Shown: positions 1 to 6,963, counted from the first letter of the stretch. The stretch is 13,624 bases of DNA from GWF2-50-93 sp041666985 (GCA_041666985.1 JBAYFV010000055.1:1-13624), one strand, 5' to 3'. Notes: generated from the letters alone by a model not told the origin. Translations and numbers: made by a program.

Positions 1-1978
1 CACCGGAAACAGAGGCGAAGTTATTATTAATATCCATCAATGAATAGTCGTGTTGCGCGGCTATCCGGTTCACAGTAAGAACACCGGCATTATAGACTCC
101 GCCTCCATAAACGGCTACAGAACTGTCAATTGTCACGTTGCTCATGTCAACGTGGCTTCTGTTTGAAATAAAGACACCGCCGCCCTGGCCTGCCGCCGGA
201 GCCGTCTGCGCAGAGTTCGTAAGTCCGTTGGTCAGGTGCATATGCAGAAGATCAACTCCGACTGGTGTGGTTTCATCACCGGTCATCTGCGAATCAATGT
301 AAATTACTCGGAACGAATCCGTCGCATTAATTAGTATATCTATTGGATCTATTCCATTTACGGTTGATGTGCTGATAGTTCCGTCAATTATAATGTTGGT
401 CTTGATGTCAAGAGTCGCCACCAGCGTTATTGTCATTGTTGCCGCTGGTGGTTGTACTGGATCGCCGCTCGGAACCGGGTATTCCGCAGGTACCAGTGCT
501 GGAACCAGCGTCTTATAAAGGGTTGCATAATCCGAGAATACAATTTGATCCCCGTCTGCTGCAACCAGGATTGCTTCCCTCAGTGTCAGATTGGCCTCGT
601 TTACGCCCTGTGGATTTTCAACTGCATAATCTGCAAGACGCCTGACAGTAAGAGTCTTTAAGTTATAGGAATAGTCTTTTATGATGAAGCCTGCGGTCGT
701 TATGTCGCCGAAGGCGTATTCGAGATTCCAATTGCCGGCATATCCAGTACGGTCAACTGAGGCCGCGACATCGGCTCCGGTGATTACGGAAATCTGGTTG
801 ACAAGATCCTTGCCGACCTGATCCTTGGCGAGATCACAGCCATAGATGTGAATATCTCCGTCGGCGGACATCGCCTTGCCCCAGGCTGCCAAAGAATCCT
901 GATGTGATGAGATGAAATCGGAGTTGACAGTATCCCTGCCAAGATAGAATTCCCCTGAAGTTCCATCGGAAACAAGATGAATGGAATCCACATCGGTGCG
1001 GCCGTTGAGGTAGCTGGTGATGTCGTTGAAGGCATTGTCTTTAGTCAGGTAAACGACCTCGACATCCTTGTCCAGTTGGCTGACAATGGTGCCTGCATCC
1101 CTGACTGAAGCGTCTATGAATGCGATTTCAGTCGGATTTTCAATGCGATGGTCGAAGCCCTGGATTGTTTCACGGTTGAAGTATTCCTCGATCAGGTCAA
1201 CTGATCCGGTACCCTTGGCGACATATTCCAGTTCCCAGTTCCCCTTTGCATCCACATCTCCGGTGACATCGGTGCTCGCGGCAACCTGATGGTTCGTGAT
1301 CTGGGAGAGGGAGTCAACGAGATGGCGCCCGTTTTCGGTGGAGGCGAGATCGGAAGCGAAAATATTGACTTTGCCTTTTTCGGAAAGCAGACCTTCTACG
1401 CCGTTCCAGAATTTCTGCTGCGTCTCAGTTGAAAGAGTTTTTTCGGAGGTGTCGCCGTCGGCGAAAATACTGACTGCGCCGTCATGCGCCTTGTCGGTCA
1501 CAAATCCTATGCTGTCAGCTTTCTCGCCGTGGAGGGCGTCTGTGATTTCCTGGAGGAGTTCGGCACCGCTTGTGGTCTTCTCGTTGTAGCGGACGACGAT
1601 TGTGTCTGAGTTTGCGCTTTTAAAAAGGGTGTCTGCATTTTCAAGGGAGTCGGAAACTACAAGTACGTTGACGTGGGTGTTTGCGGGCTGTCCGGGATTT
1701 GATGCGTCTATCGGTGCTGAAAGAGAGGCGGCGGTGGTGTCTGCCAATGCGGTGTCCGAGGTGGGGACGGCGGAAGTTGTGTCTGCGGGAAGTGCTGGAG
1801 TTGCCTCATGCGGATTCTGGGTTTGCGTTTGATCTCCGGCGGCGGCGGCATCGGCTTGAGCCTGCGCATCGGCCTGAGCCTGAGCTTGGGTATCCTGAGC
1901 CTGCTGTTCCTGCTGTGCGACCGCAAGATCCACCGCAGCGGCACCGTCAAATAGAATGCGTTCTTCAAGTTGATACAT
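1..1978 (-). CDS. Very large surface/secreted protein with two DUF4347-like modules, 3'-truncated by window edge
   Basis: An open frame of 659 codons runs from ATG at 1978 off the left edge with no stop. A good ribosome site (AAGGGG, 7 bases before ATG) supports the start. Residues 4-14 read LEERILFDGAA, close to the LEPR-XLL motif that opens many giant surface proteins. Residues 20-60 are an Ala/Gln-rich linker. Two related alpha/beta modules follow at about 100-275 and 284-430. The second matches DUF4347 (FIDASV, IHLVSDG, IYGCDLA, then NWNLEY); the first is a degenerate copy ending in NWELEY. From about 440 the chain has LTLREAI (464-470) and Gly/Asn-rich repeats with VYGGGVYNAG, as in CSLREA-type right-handed beta-helix proteins. 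There is no ordinary Sec signal peptide, so a dedicated export route is likely. It is the candidate cargo of the HlyD/M50/TolC-like genes in this window (inference). Total length, anchor and ligand are unknown. Confidence 0.88.
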   Translation of the reverse strand, partial: MYQLEERILFDGAAAVDLAVAQQEQQAQDTQAQAQADAQAQADAAAAGDQTQTQNPHEATPALPADTTSAVPTSDTALADTTAASLSAPIDASNPGQPANTHVNVLVVSDSLENADTLFKSANSDTIVVRYNEKTTSGAELLQEITDALHGEKADSIGFVTDKAHDGAVSIFADGDTSEKTLSTETQQKFWNGVEGLLSEKGKVNIFASDLASTENGRHLVDSLSQITNHQVAASTDVTGDVDAKGNWELEYVAKGTGSVDLIEEYFNRETIQGFDHRIENPTEIAFIDASVRDAGTIVSQLDKDVEVVYLTKDNAFNDITSYLNGRTDVDSIHLVSDGTSGEFYLGRDTVNSDFISSHQDSLAAWGKAMSADGDIHIYGCDLAKDQVGKDLVNQISVITGADVAASVDRTGYAGNWNLEYAFGDITTAGFIIKDYSYNLKTLTVRRLADYAVENPQGVNEANLTLREAILVAADGDQIVFSDYATLYKTLVPALVPAEYPVPSGDPVQPPAATMTITLVATLDIKTNIIIDGTISTSTVNGIDPIDILINATDSFRVIYIDSQMTGDETTPVGVDLLHMHLTNGLTNSAQTAPAAGQGGGVFISNRSHVDMSNVTIDSSVAVYGGGVYNAGVLTVNRIAAQHDYSLMDINNNFASVSG

Positions 1979-2049
1979 ATTAACACCCCTTGTTTTATTC
2001 CGTCCGCATCAAACCGCAATTATAAGCGCCTGAAAATCATAGACCTCAT

Positions 2050-2106
2050 TTTATATGCCATATAAATAATTAAGTATTTTTAGCATTGATGTTGACATTG
2101 TCAACA
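2050..2106. promoter_or_regulatory. Two operator-like palindromes upstream of the large surface protein gene
   Basis: TGTTGAC-ATT-GTCAACA (2090-2106) is a perfect 7-base inverted repeat overlapping the proposed -35 box. TTTATATG-C-CATATAAA (2050-2066) is a perfect 8-base inverted repeat with a one-base centre, just downstream of the proposed -10 box. Their size and symmetry suit dimeric regulators. No regulator with a recognisable matching site is encoded in the window, so the binding protein is unknown. Confidence 0.4.
2077..2104 (-). promoter_or_regulatory. Sigma-70-like promoter for the large surface protein gene
   Basis: On the minus strand TTGACA (2104-2099) is followed after 16 bases by TAAAAA (2082-2077), about 100 bases before the ATG at 1978. 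The -35 box lies inside a perfect inverted repeat (2090-2106), so a bound repressor would cover it. The match to the -10 consensus is only fair. Confidence 0.45.
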
Positions 2107-2214
2107 GAAATTACGCAAATATTGAAAAAGTTACTAATCCCTAGAATAATCCCATCACCAAAAAATCATACTCATTTATTACATTAATACGCAGCACATG
2201 CCAAGATCTTAGCC

Positions 2215-2246
2215 TGTCTTAAAAAACAATATGTTTTTTTAAGACA
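2215..2246 (-). terminator. Long A/T-rich hairpin below the small protein gene, possible terminator
   Basis: TGTCTTAAAAAACA (2215-2228) pairs with the segment ending at 2246 through about 14 base pairs with one bulge and a very small loop. In either direction the second arm is rich in T, so it may end transcripts from both sides. A second inverted pair, ACGCGCC (2288-2294) and GGCGCGT (2324-2330), lies between it and the stop at 2349. The rest of the 370-base gap between 1979 and 2348 shows no gene. Confidence 0.4.
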
Positions 2247-2348
2247 AAGGCCTTCACTCTACAAAATGAACATGAAAATAAGAAATGACGCGCCCGCCTC
2301 CTCCCTTCAAATCGAAAAAAACAGGCGCGTGTTGCAAACAAGACGGAG

Positions 2349-2639
2349 TTATTTAGATTTTCCGGTCTGTTTTGCGGGGCTTGCATGTTCTCCTTCCCCC
2401 TCATTCCGCTTGAGAACTCCAGCCTCGAGCAGTTTGTCTATGAGCTGCTGCATTGAATTGAAGGCGTTGAGGAATCCCTGGGGCGGCATTATGATCCTCT
2501 CATTGTACTCAGATGTAGGTTCCCCCTTGCCCTTGGGATCAGGTTGCAATGTTATGAAATCGTAGCGAACCATCCCCCCGACAAAATGTATCTGTCCGAT
2601 CCCGTCCGCATAAATCTCCCTGTTTTTCCTGTCTTCCAT
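2349..2639 (-). CDS. Conserved 96-residue small protein, paralogue of the one at 11636
   Basis: The gene encodes 96 residues from an ATG at 2639 preceded by AAAGGAG at 7 bases. There is no signal peptide and no membrane segment, so it should be cytosolic. The core (residues 8-78) is predicted beta-rich first, including ADGIGQIHFVGG and DFITLQPDP, then a helix from IIMPPQGFLNAF to LLEAGVLKR; the C-terminal tail is charged and variable. The general plan of strands followed by a 'MPP..F...F..M..LI.KL' helix recalls DUF3467-type proteins, but this is a weak resemblance. Of the first 80 residues, 71 match the copy at 11636, while codons differ widely. It lies on the same strand just upstream of the large surface protein gene, whereas its twin sits next to the outer-membrane channel gene. 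A chaperone, adaptor or assembly role in export is inferred, not shown. Confidence 0.85.
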   Translation of the reverse strand: MEDRKNREIYADGIGQIHFVGGMVRYDFITLQPDPKGKGEPTSEYNERIIMPPQGFLNAFNSMQQLIDKLLEAGVLKRNEGEGEHASPAKQTGKSK

Positions 2640-3005
2640 GAATCAGCTCCTTTCGTTGTTTTTTATTCTTCACTATTATCAATACGCAGCAAAATCAGAA
2701 TATTAGCGATTGCCTGAAAAAAACATAAAAGATTCAGCGCATGCAATCGAAATCCCTTAAATTTTACATTTACAGGCTAATGAAACGGGCCTGGCTGCGT
2801 AATTAATTATGAAGATGAAACAGTGCAGGCAGAATATTTAACAGGGAGCAACCATGCGTAAGTGTCAATTAAAAGGATATACCCTTAGGAGTCGTAAAGA
2901 AATAAATATGGCATTTGGCGGAAAATACAGGTGTTTGGATTTGAGGCGCGAGCCCCGCGCGTATGGTACATACGTAAGGGATGAAGCAACGAAGAAGACA
3001 AATAC
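2640..3005. other. Gap without a convincing gene
   Basis: The segment holds the ribosome site for the gene ending at 2349, scattered AT-rich sequence and the forward copy of a 40-base repeat (2888-2927). An open frame from ATG at 2854 (82 codons to 3102) has an acceptable ribosome site (AGGGAGC), but its composition is unlike the neighbouring genes and much of it is the repeat itself. I do not call it a gene. AATACGCAGCA occurs at 2681-2691 and again at 2186-2196. Confidence 0.5.
2888..2927 (+). repeat. Forward copy of a 40-base inverted repeat pair
   Basis: The 40 bases starting GGAGTCGTAAAGAAATAA match the reverse complement of 3117-3156 at 33 of 40 positions. Similarity continues weakly into a shared TTTGGATT just beyond. 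The two copies face each other across 189 bases. This could be a short interspersed (REP- or MITE-like) element or part of a folded RNA. Confidence 0.65.
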
Positions 3006-3305
3006 ATGGAATTCCGCCCCGGAGGGCTGGCGTTCTTTTGGCCGCTTATCACGCTGTTTGCTCGTTACATATCTTCAGATATGCTCCTCGCAAACATCAT
3101 GATAATCAATCCAAAATATTCGCCAGCAAATGTCATAGTTATTTCTTTACGGCTCCTTATCGAAATGCTGGCCGCCATTGCTGTAATCCTGACAGTGACT
3201 GCCATGCTTTGTTGTGCTGTCGGAAGCTCCGGCAAACTGGCCGGCAAGGTCATACTTGAGAACCAAAGGAGAAATTGTTTTATTGAATCCTGCATAAACT
3301 TTTAA
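3006..3305 (+). CDS. Possible small membrane protein, doubtful
   Basis: An open frame of 99 residues, not recognised. It contains two hydrophobic stretches, about residues 8-35 and a stronger one at about 46-72 (VIVISLRLLIEMLAAIAVIL). An in-frame TGA at 2982 makes ATG at 3006 the only upstream ATG. The ribosome site is poor (GAAGAAGAC). It ends 44 bases before the exported HEAT-like gene on the same strand. Against it, the reverse 40-base repeat occupies 3117-3156 in the middle of the frame, and the related sequence at 2888-2927 read on its other strand gives a similar peptide (FISLRLL) without an open gene. It may be a translated repeat. Confidence 0.25.
   Translation: MEFRPGGLAFFWPLITLFARYISSDMLLANIMIINPKYSPANVIVISLRLLIEMLAAIAVILTVTAMLCCAVGSSGKLAGKVILENQRRNCFIESCINF
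3117..3156 (-). repeat. Reverse copy of the 40-base inverted repeat pair
   Basis: Reverse complement begins GGAGCCGTAAAGAAATAA and matches 2888-2927 at 33 of 40 positions. A perfect hairpin, CATATCT-TC-AGATATG (3068-3083), lies between the copies. Because the repeat falls inside the weak open frame at 3006-3305, part of that frame's apparent coding character may come from the repeat. Confidence 0.65.
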
Positions 3306-3349
3306 AGGCCGGGCAAGAGGGAAAGATAAAAAAAAAGGAAGGGAATGGC

Positions 3350-4225
3350 ATGAAAATCAAATTGGGACATGCAAAACTGTTTCGCGTAAAATTTGCGGCG
3401 GGTCTGGTCGCCGCGTTTCTATTTGCATTTGGATTCCCCGCAGACTGCGAAGCCGCCGAAAGGACTGGAGGCTTTGGCGGCAATAATCTTGCAAATCAGA
3501 TCGAATTACTCAGTTCACCAAGTGAAGAATCAGTGACAGGAGCCATCCGGCGCATATCTGAAGCCGGCGAAAATGCAATTCCCTCCATAGTGGCCGCAGT
3601 GAGAACCGCCGATTTCAAAGCCCGTATGAACATTGTCAGGACGCTTGCAAAAATCAAAGGGGACAAGGCTTTGAGAGCCACCGCCGATATCATGTGCAAT
3701 GAAACTAACCCGAATGCCATTGTAACAATGGGCGAAATAATCAGGAGGCAACGGCCGGAAATTGCAAGGCGCTGCTTTGTCCCAATTGCCACCGACCCTT
3801 CAAACAACCCCCAGCGCAGAGCCGCAGCGGCATTCTATATCCGGCTTGTCGGAGACAAGAAATGCGTGGACGCCCTTCTCGAAATCCTTGAATTTAATAT
3901 GGTGAAAGGCAAAACGACGAATGCAGGTCTTGACCTCAACGTGTCCAGGACAGAACACGTAGGAGATACCGACTACTCCTCATCCATCCAAATAAGAAAT
4001 AACGCCACCGGCAAAAGCATTACAGTCCCCAACAGGATCACCATGCCGGTGATTTCGACCGTACAACTCAAGACAAAGCTCGTGGTCACTGCGATGACCA
4101 CGCTGGAGATTGTAACCGGACAAGGCTTCGGGTATGACATCACGCGATGGAAGGAGTGGTGGAAAAAGAACAACGGCTCATTCGGAGTTGATGGAAATTT
4201 CATTTCCGAAAGAATTCCGCAATAA
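3350..4225 (+). CDS. Exported HEAT-repeat-like protein
   Basis: The gene encodes 291 residues; GGAAGGG lies just upstream of the ATG. Residues 1-36 form a signal peptide: basic start, hydrophobic core AAGLVAAFLFAFGF, probable cut after CEAA (36). Residues 50-185 contain helical pairs typical of HEAT-like repeats, including AIPSIVAAVRTADFKARMNIVRTLAKIKGDKAL and RRAAAAFYIRLVGDKKCVDALLEIL. The C-terminal part, about 190-260, is rich in Ser/Thr/Asn, and the chain ends with GYDITRWKEWWKKN (261-274), a W-x-x-W-W motif seen at the ends of other exported HEAT-like proteins. It should act outside the cytoplasm as a binding or scaffold protein; the partner is unknown. A coiled-coil membrane protein gene and a prepilin-like gene follow on the same strand at short spacing. 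Confidence 0.8.
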   Translation: MKIKLGHAKLFRVKFAAGLVAAFLFAFGFPADCEAAERTGGFGGNNLANQIELLSSPSEESVTGAIRRISEAGENAIPSIVAAVRTADFKARMNIVRTLAKIKGDKALRATADIMCNETNPNAIVTMGEIIRRQRPEIARRCFVPIATDPSNNPQRRAAAAFYIRLVGDKKCVDALLEILEFNMVKGKTTNAGLDLNVSRTEHVGDTDYSSSIQIRNNATGKSITVPNRITMPVISTVQLKTKLVVTAMTTLEIVTGQGFGYDITRWKEWWKKNNGSFGVDGNFISERIPQ

Positions 4226-4259
4226 AAATTTTCAGAAAACAACAGGAGGATATTTGATT

Positions 4260-5339
4260 ATGAGAACGCTTCTGACCACGGTAATTCTTTTGTCTGTACT
4301 GGCGGTGATTGTTTATGTAATTCTCAAAGGGGGGGTGGCTTCCAGTCCCACGTGGGACAAGGGTTTCAAGGAGGAGGAGAGGAAAAGGATCGCCTCCGAG
4401 ACTGAGGAACAGCAGAGGAGCGCTGATGAGAACGTCGCGAAGGCCGTCCGAGAGAGAAGTGTGGAGAAGGAATGGAAGGAGGCGGTGAGGCTGGGGGGTG
4501 AATTCATGCGTACCGGCAGGGGGTACGACGCGGCGGCGGCGAAGTTCAGGGCGATCCAGGCCTCCGGAACGCAGTTCGCCTCCATTGCGGAGACGGAAAT
4601 AACCCGCATGAATGCGGTGAGGGACAAGGGCGTATCGCAGGCCCTCTCCGACATTGAAAGCAGGGTGCTCTCTCTCGCCGGCGAAGGCAGATATGCCGAT
4701 GCGGTGAAACTTTGCACGGGATATTCGGGAAAGTATCAGGAGGAGACTGCCGACAGACGCCGGGAACTTGCAGACAGGTATTCCGCGGAAGAGAAGAAGG
4801 CCAAACTCGCGGAGGAAAAAAAGAGGGTTTACTGCGAATTCAAGAACAGGATACTTGAAGGAATAGCGGAACTTGTGTCATCTGAAAAATACAAGGATGC
4901 CCTGGAATTGATCGGGAAGCCGAAGATGGAGATATCCGCTGAAGATGCCGAAGGATTCAAATCCCTCGCCGAGAGCCTGAAATCATTGGACGGTATGGAC
5001 AGTCTGGTTGCCGAGAAACTCAAAGGCATGATCGGGGAGAAGATAGGTTTTGTCTCGAAGGGGAGACTTGATTCCGGTGAAATCAGCAGGGTATCCGGAC
5101 ACGACATATATGTCAGGCAGAACCTTGACGGAAAGGTCTTCGAGACGAAAACGAACTCCCGGGCCCTGCAGGTTCCGGACAGGCTGAAATGCACCGGGGC
5201 GCTGCCTGCGCAAGCCCGGGCGATCTATGCGGCGCTCCTCTATGCGAGGGACGGGAATTTCAATGAGGCGGAAAAAAATCTTGAATCTGCCGGCCTTATC
5301 GGCGGATACCTGAAACCGCGCCTCCCAAAGAATGGATGA
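4260..5339 (+). CDS. Single-pass membrane protein with coiled coil and helical repeats
   Basis: The gene encodes 359 residues from ATG at 4260, 10 bases after a perfect AGGAGG (4244-4249). The frame is open further upstream to an ATG at 4134, but that start lies inside the previous gene and lacks a ribosome site. Residues 4-24 form one membrane segment (LLTTVILLSVLAVIVYVILKG). Most of the rest, 30-260, is highly charged and helical, Glu/Lys/Arg/Ala rich, with TPR-like stretches such as LAGEGRYADAVKLC and SSEKYKDALELIG. A small folded part at about 265-330 has strands (KIGFVSKGRLDSGEI, HDIYVRQ, KVFETKTNS), and the end ARDGNFNEAEKNLESAGLI is again TPR-like. Topology is probably N-in, with the bulk outside the cytoplasm. 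Codons here are richer in G and C than in the upstream gene. A scaffold for the adjacent HEAT-like and prepilin-like proteins is inferred. Confidence 0.78.
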   Translation: MRTLLTTVILLSVLAVIVYVILKGGVASSPTWDKGFKEEERKRIASETEEQQRSADENVAKAVRERSVEKEWKEAVRLGGEFMRTGRGYDAAAAKFRAIQASGTQFASIAETEITRMNAVRDKGVSQALSDIESRVLSLAGEGRYADAVKLCTGYSGKYQEETADRRRELADRYSAEEKKAKLAEEKKRVYCEFKNRILEGIAELVSSEKYKDALELIGKPKMEISAEDAEGFKSLAESLKSLDGMDSLVAEKLKGMIGEKIGFVSKGRLDSGEISRVSGHDIYVRQNLDGKVFETKTNSRALQVPDRLKCTGALPAQARAIYAALLYARDGNFNEAEKNLESAGLIGGYLKPRLPKNG

Positions 5340-5358
5340 TTGGATGGGAGATGGTAAT

Positions 5359-5640
5359 ATGAAAAAGCTTTTAAGAAATGGAAGAACGGGGCAGACAGTT
5401 CTCGAATACCTTATGCTTGTAGGTCTCATTGCAATTGTTTTTCTGACAGTTTGTGGATTCTTCAGCGATACGCAGAGGAGGAAGATTGCCGGAGTGATAA
5501 CAAGCCTTACGTCTGGACATGAGGCCTCCAGCGCCCAGTCCGATGTACAGGATTTGTCCGAAAAAATCCTCATGGATATTGATAAGGCCGGCACCGATGG
5601 CACCGGCGGCTCCGGTACGGGCGGAAGCTCCGGAGGTTGA
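5359..5640 (+). CDS. Prepilin-like protein with class III signal peptide
   Basis: The gene encodes 93 residues from ATG at 5359, preceded by GGGAG. An alternative ATG at 5332 overlaps the upstream stop and would add nine acidic residues unlike a prepilin leader. The start MKKLLRNGRTG is a short basic leader. Cleavage after Gly11 would leave QTVLEYLMLVGLIAIVFL, with Glu at +5 and a hydrophobic helix: the hallmark of type IV prepilin peptidase substrates, closest to class III leaders and Flp-type pilins. The mature chain is short (about 82 residues) and ends in a Gly/Ser/Thr-rich tail. It may form or prime a thin pilus, or be a minor subunit. No pilus ATPase, prepilin peptidase or secretin is encoded in the window, so the machinery must lie elsewhere. 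Confidence 0.78.
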   Translation: MKKLLRNGRTGQTVLEYLMLVGLIAIVFLTVCGFFSDTQRRKIAGVITSLTSGHEASSAQSDVQDLSEKILMDIDKAGTDGTGGSGTGGSSGG

Positions 5641-5654
5641 AATAAATAATGCTG

Positions 5655-5675
5655 TGCCGCTTCGGCGAAGCGGCA
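5655..5675 (+). terminator. Strong GC hairpin after the prepilin-like gene
   Basis: TGCCGCTTC-GGC-GAAGCGGCA is a perfect 9-base-pair stem with a three-base loop, 15 bases past the stop at 5640. It is followed by AATGTTT rather than a full T-run, so it may be a weak terminator or a 3'-end stabiliser. It marks the end of the three-gene group beginning at 3350. Confidence 0.6.
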
Positions 5676-5822
5676 AATGTTTAGCCGGCATCCCCTGCGG
5701 AAAGAACAGCAGAGGACGCAGAAGCGTCAAAAATATTCTCTTATCTAATTTTGATCTCGATTTCCATTCCCCCGGCAATGACGGATCTGACGTTTCCGAG
5801 GTTCTGCAGTTTACCCTCTGGA

Positions 5823-5865
5823 CGAAACGACAGTTTCGCGGTATGTTCCACACTGTGAATACAAT
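5823..5865 (+). promoter_or_regulatory. Possible control region before the sigma factor gene
   Basis: CGAAAC-GACA-GTTTCG (5823-5838) is a perfect six-base inverted repeat, and TACAAT (5860-5865) resembles a -10 box about 20 bases before the sigma factor ATG. No good -35 match is found at standard spacing, so the promoter may be read by an alternative sigma factor, perhaps by this one itself. The rest of 5676-5883 shows nothing recognisable. Confidence 0.25.
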
Positions 5866-5883
5866 GAACACGGAATTTCAGAC

Positions 5884-6498
5884 ATGGGCTACAATACATT
5901 CAAAACAAGTGAAACGCTTATCCGCACCTTGAAGACGGGCGACGACAAGGCATGGGCTGTTTTTTATGAATCTTACGCCCAGATCATTATAAGTTTTGCA
6001 AGAAAAAGGGGATGTTCAAAGGAACTCGCCGAAGATGTCCTTCAGGAAACGACAATGGTACTGATGCGTTATTTGAAAAACTTTGAATATGACAGAAACA
6101 AGGGCAGGTTCAAATCGCTTCTCTTCAAGATTACAGACTCGAAAATAGTTGACGCCTTCAGAAGGTGCGGTAAAATTTCAAAACTTGAAAGTTCGGAGCT
6201 TTTCAACAAAACATCGGCGCCAAACGGGGAACCATACCTTGTTGAAAGGGAGTCGTTGTGGGACAGGGAATGGAAGGAAAGGATTCTGCATGAGTCTTTC
6301 CTGGAGGCGAAAAGACGCGTAAAGCCAATGACTTTTAAATGTTTTGAGGAGCTTTACCTGAAGGAAAAACCGGTCGGCGAGATCGCCAGGGAAATGAAAA
6401 TATCTCCGAACCTCATATCCCAGCACAAATTCAAGGTCTTGAAGATAATCACTGAAACCGCAAAAAAAATAATTGACGAACATGGGAAATACGGGTGA
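5884..6498 (+). CDS. ECF-type RNA polymerase sigma factor
   Basis: The gene encodes 204 residues. Region 2 occupies about 15-95, with DKAWAVFYESYAQIIISFARKRG, AEDVLQETTMVLMRYLKNF (the core-binding acidic motif DVLQE) and FKSLLFKITDSKIVDAFRR. A linker of about 55 residues is followed by region 4 at about 150-190 (EELYLKEKPVGEIAREMKISPNLISQHKFKVLKII), a helix-turn-helix for -35 recognition. The length fits small group IV factors. The ribosome site is weak (GGA, 9 bases before ATG), suggesting low or controlled expression. No membrane anti-sigma factor follows; instead an FHA protein gene starts four bases after the stop. It may control the export genes or the prepilin group; the sequence does not show which. 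Confidence 0.88.
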   Translation: MGYNTFKTSETLIRTLKTGDDKAWAVFYESYAQIIISFARKRGCSKELAEDVLQETTMVLMRYLKNFEYDRNKGRFKSLLFKITDSKIVDAFRRCGKISKLESSELFNKTSAPNGEPYLVERESLWDREWKERILHESFLEAKRRVKPMTFKCFEELYLKEKPVGEIAREMKISPNLISQHKFKVLKIITETAKKIIDEHGKYG

Positions 6499-6501
6499 AA
6501 C

Positions 6502-6963
6502 ATGCATGCTAAAAAAACAATTCCGTTGAAAAAAGACGAGTTAAAGACATATCTGCTCGAAGTGTCGGACATTGGAGAGATACGTCTTGACGCAATAAAA
6601 AACAGAATCAAAGGCATTGACGATCTTCTGGAATCGTTTGGACAGCCGCCTTCGGAAGGGGATTTCCTCCTCGTAGTCATGAACGGCAAACCGCATTCAT
6701 GGTTTCCCCTCTCTTCGGATCTTATAAACATAGGAAGGGAAGAATCCTCGGACATCATACTGGAAGATCCAAAAACCTCGCGCAGTCATTGCCAGATCAG
6801 GAAAAAAGGAAACAACTGGCTGATTGAGGATAAAAAATCCCGAAACGGGATTTTCGTCAACGGTAAAAAAATAACGGAGCGTCTTCTGTGTGAAGGAGAC
6901 ATAATCAGAATCGGAAAGATCGAACTGATTTACATCAACAACAGGAAGCCGGATTTTGTCTGA
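6502..6963 (+). CDS. FHA-domain protein paired with the sigma factor
   Basis: The gene encodes 153 residues, starting three bases after the sigma factor stop; GGGTGA serves as ribosome site across the junction, so translation is probably coupled. Residues 1-55 are helical and charged, with no known domain. Residues 56-147 are a complete FHA domain with the phosphothreonine-binding set: GRE (78-80), TSRSH (92-96), SRNG (113-116) and FVNG (118-121). Such domains bind phosphothreonine peptides, so it could act as an adaptor linking a Ser/Thr kinase to the sigma factor. No kinase is encoded in the window. It is cytosolic by sequence. The gene ends five bases from the end of the convergent M50 gene. 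Confidence 0.88.
   Translation: MHAKKTIPLKKDELKTYLLEVSDIGEIRLDAIKNRIKGIDDLLESFGQPPSEGDFLLVVMNGKPHSWFPLSSDLINIGREESSDIILEDPKTSRSHCQIRKKGNNWLIEDKKSRNGIFVNGKKITERLLCEGDIIRIGKIELIYINNRKPDFV

Noticed and set aside
2854..3102. Open frame of 82 codons with an acceptable ribosome site
   Set aside because: Much of it is the 40-base repeat and the rest has no recognisable fold or codon preference; it also overlaps the weak membrane frame at 3006.
3065..3295. Minus-strand open frame opposite 3006-3305
   Set aside because: Lies antisense to a more hydrophobic frame, lacks a ribosome site, and its resemblance to 2886-2940 is explained by the inverted repeat.
4134..4259. Upstream in-frame start for the coiled-coil membrane protein
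   Set aside because: It would overlap the previous gene by over 90 bases and put a polar stretch before the membrane anchor; ATG at 4260 has AGGAGG.
4983..5603. Minus-strand open frame of 206 codons
   Set aside because: Shadow of the coiled-coil and prepilin-like genes; no recognisable protein features.
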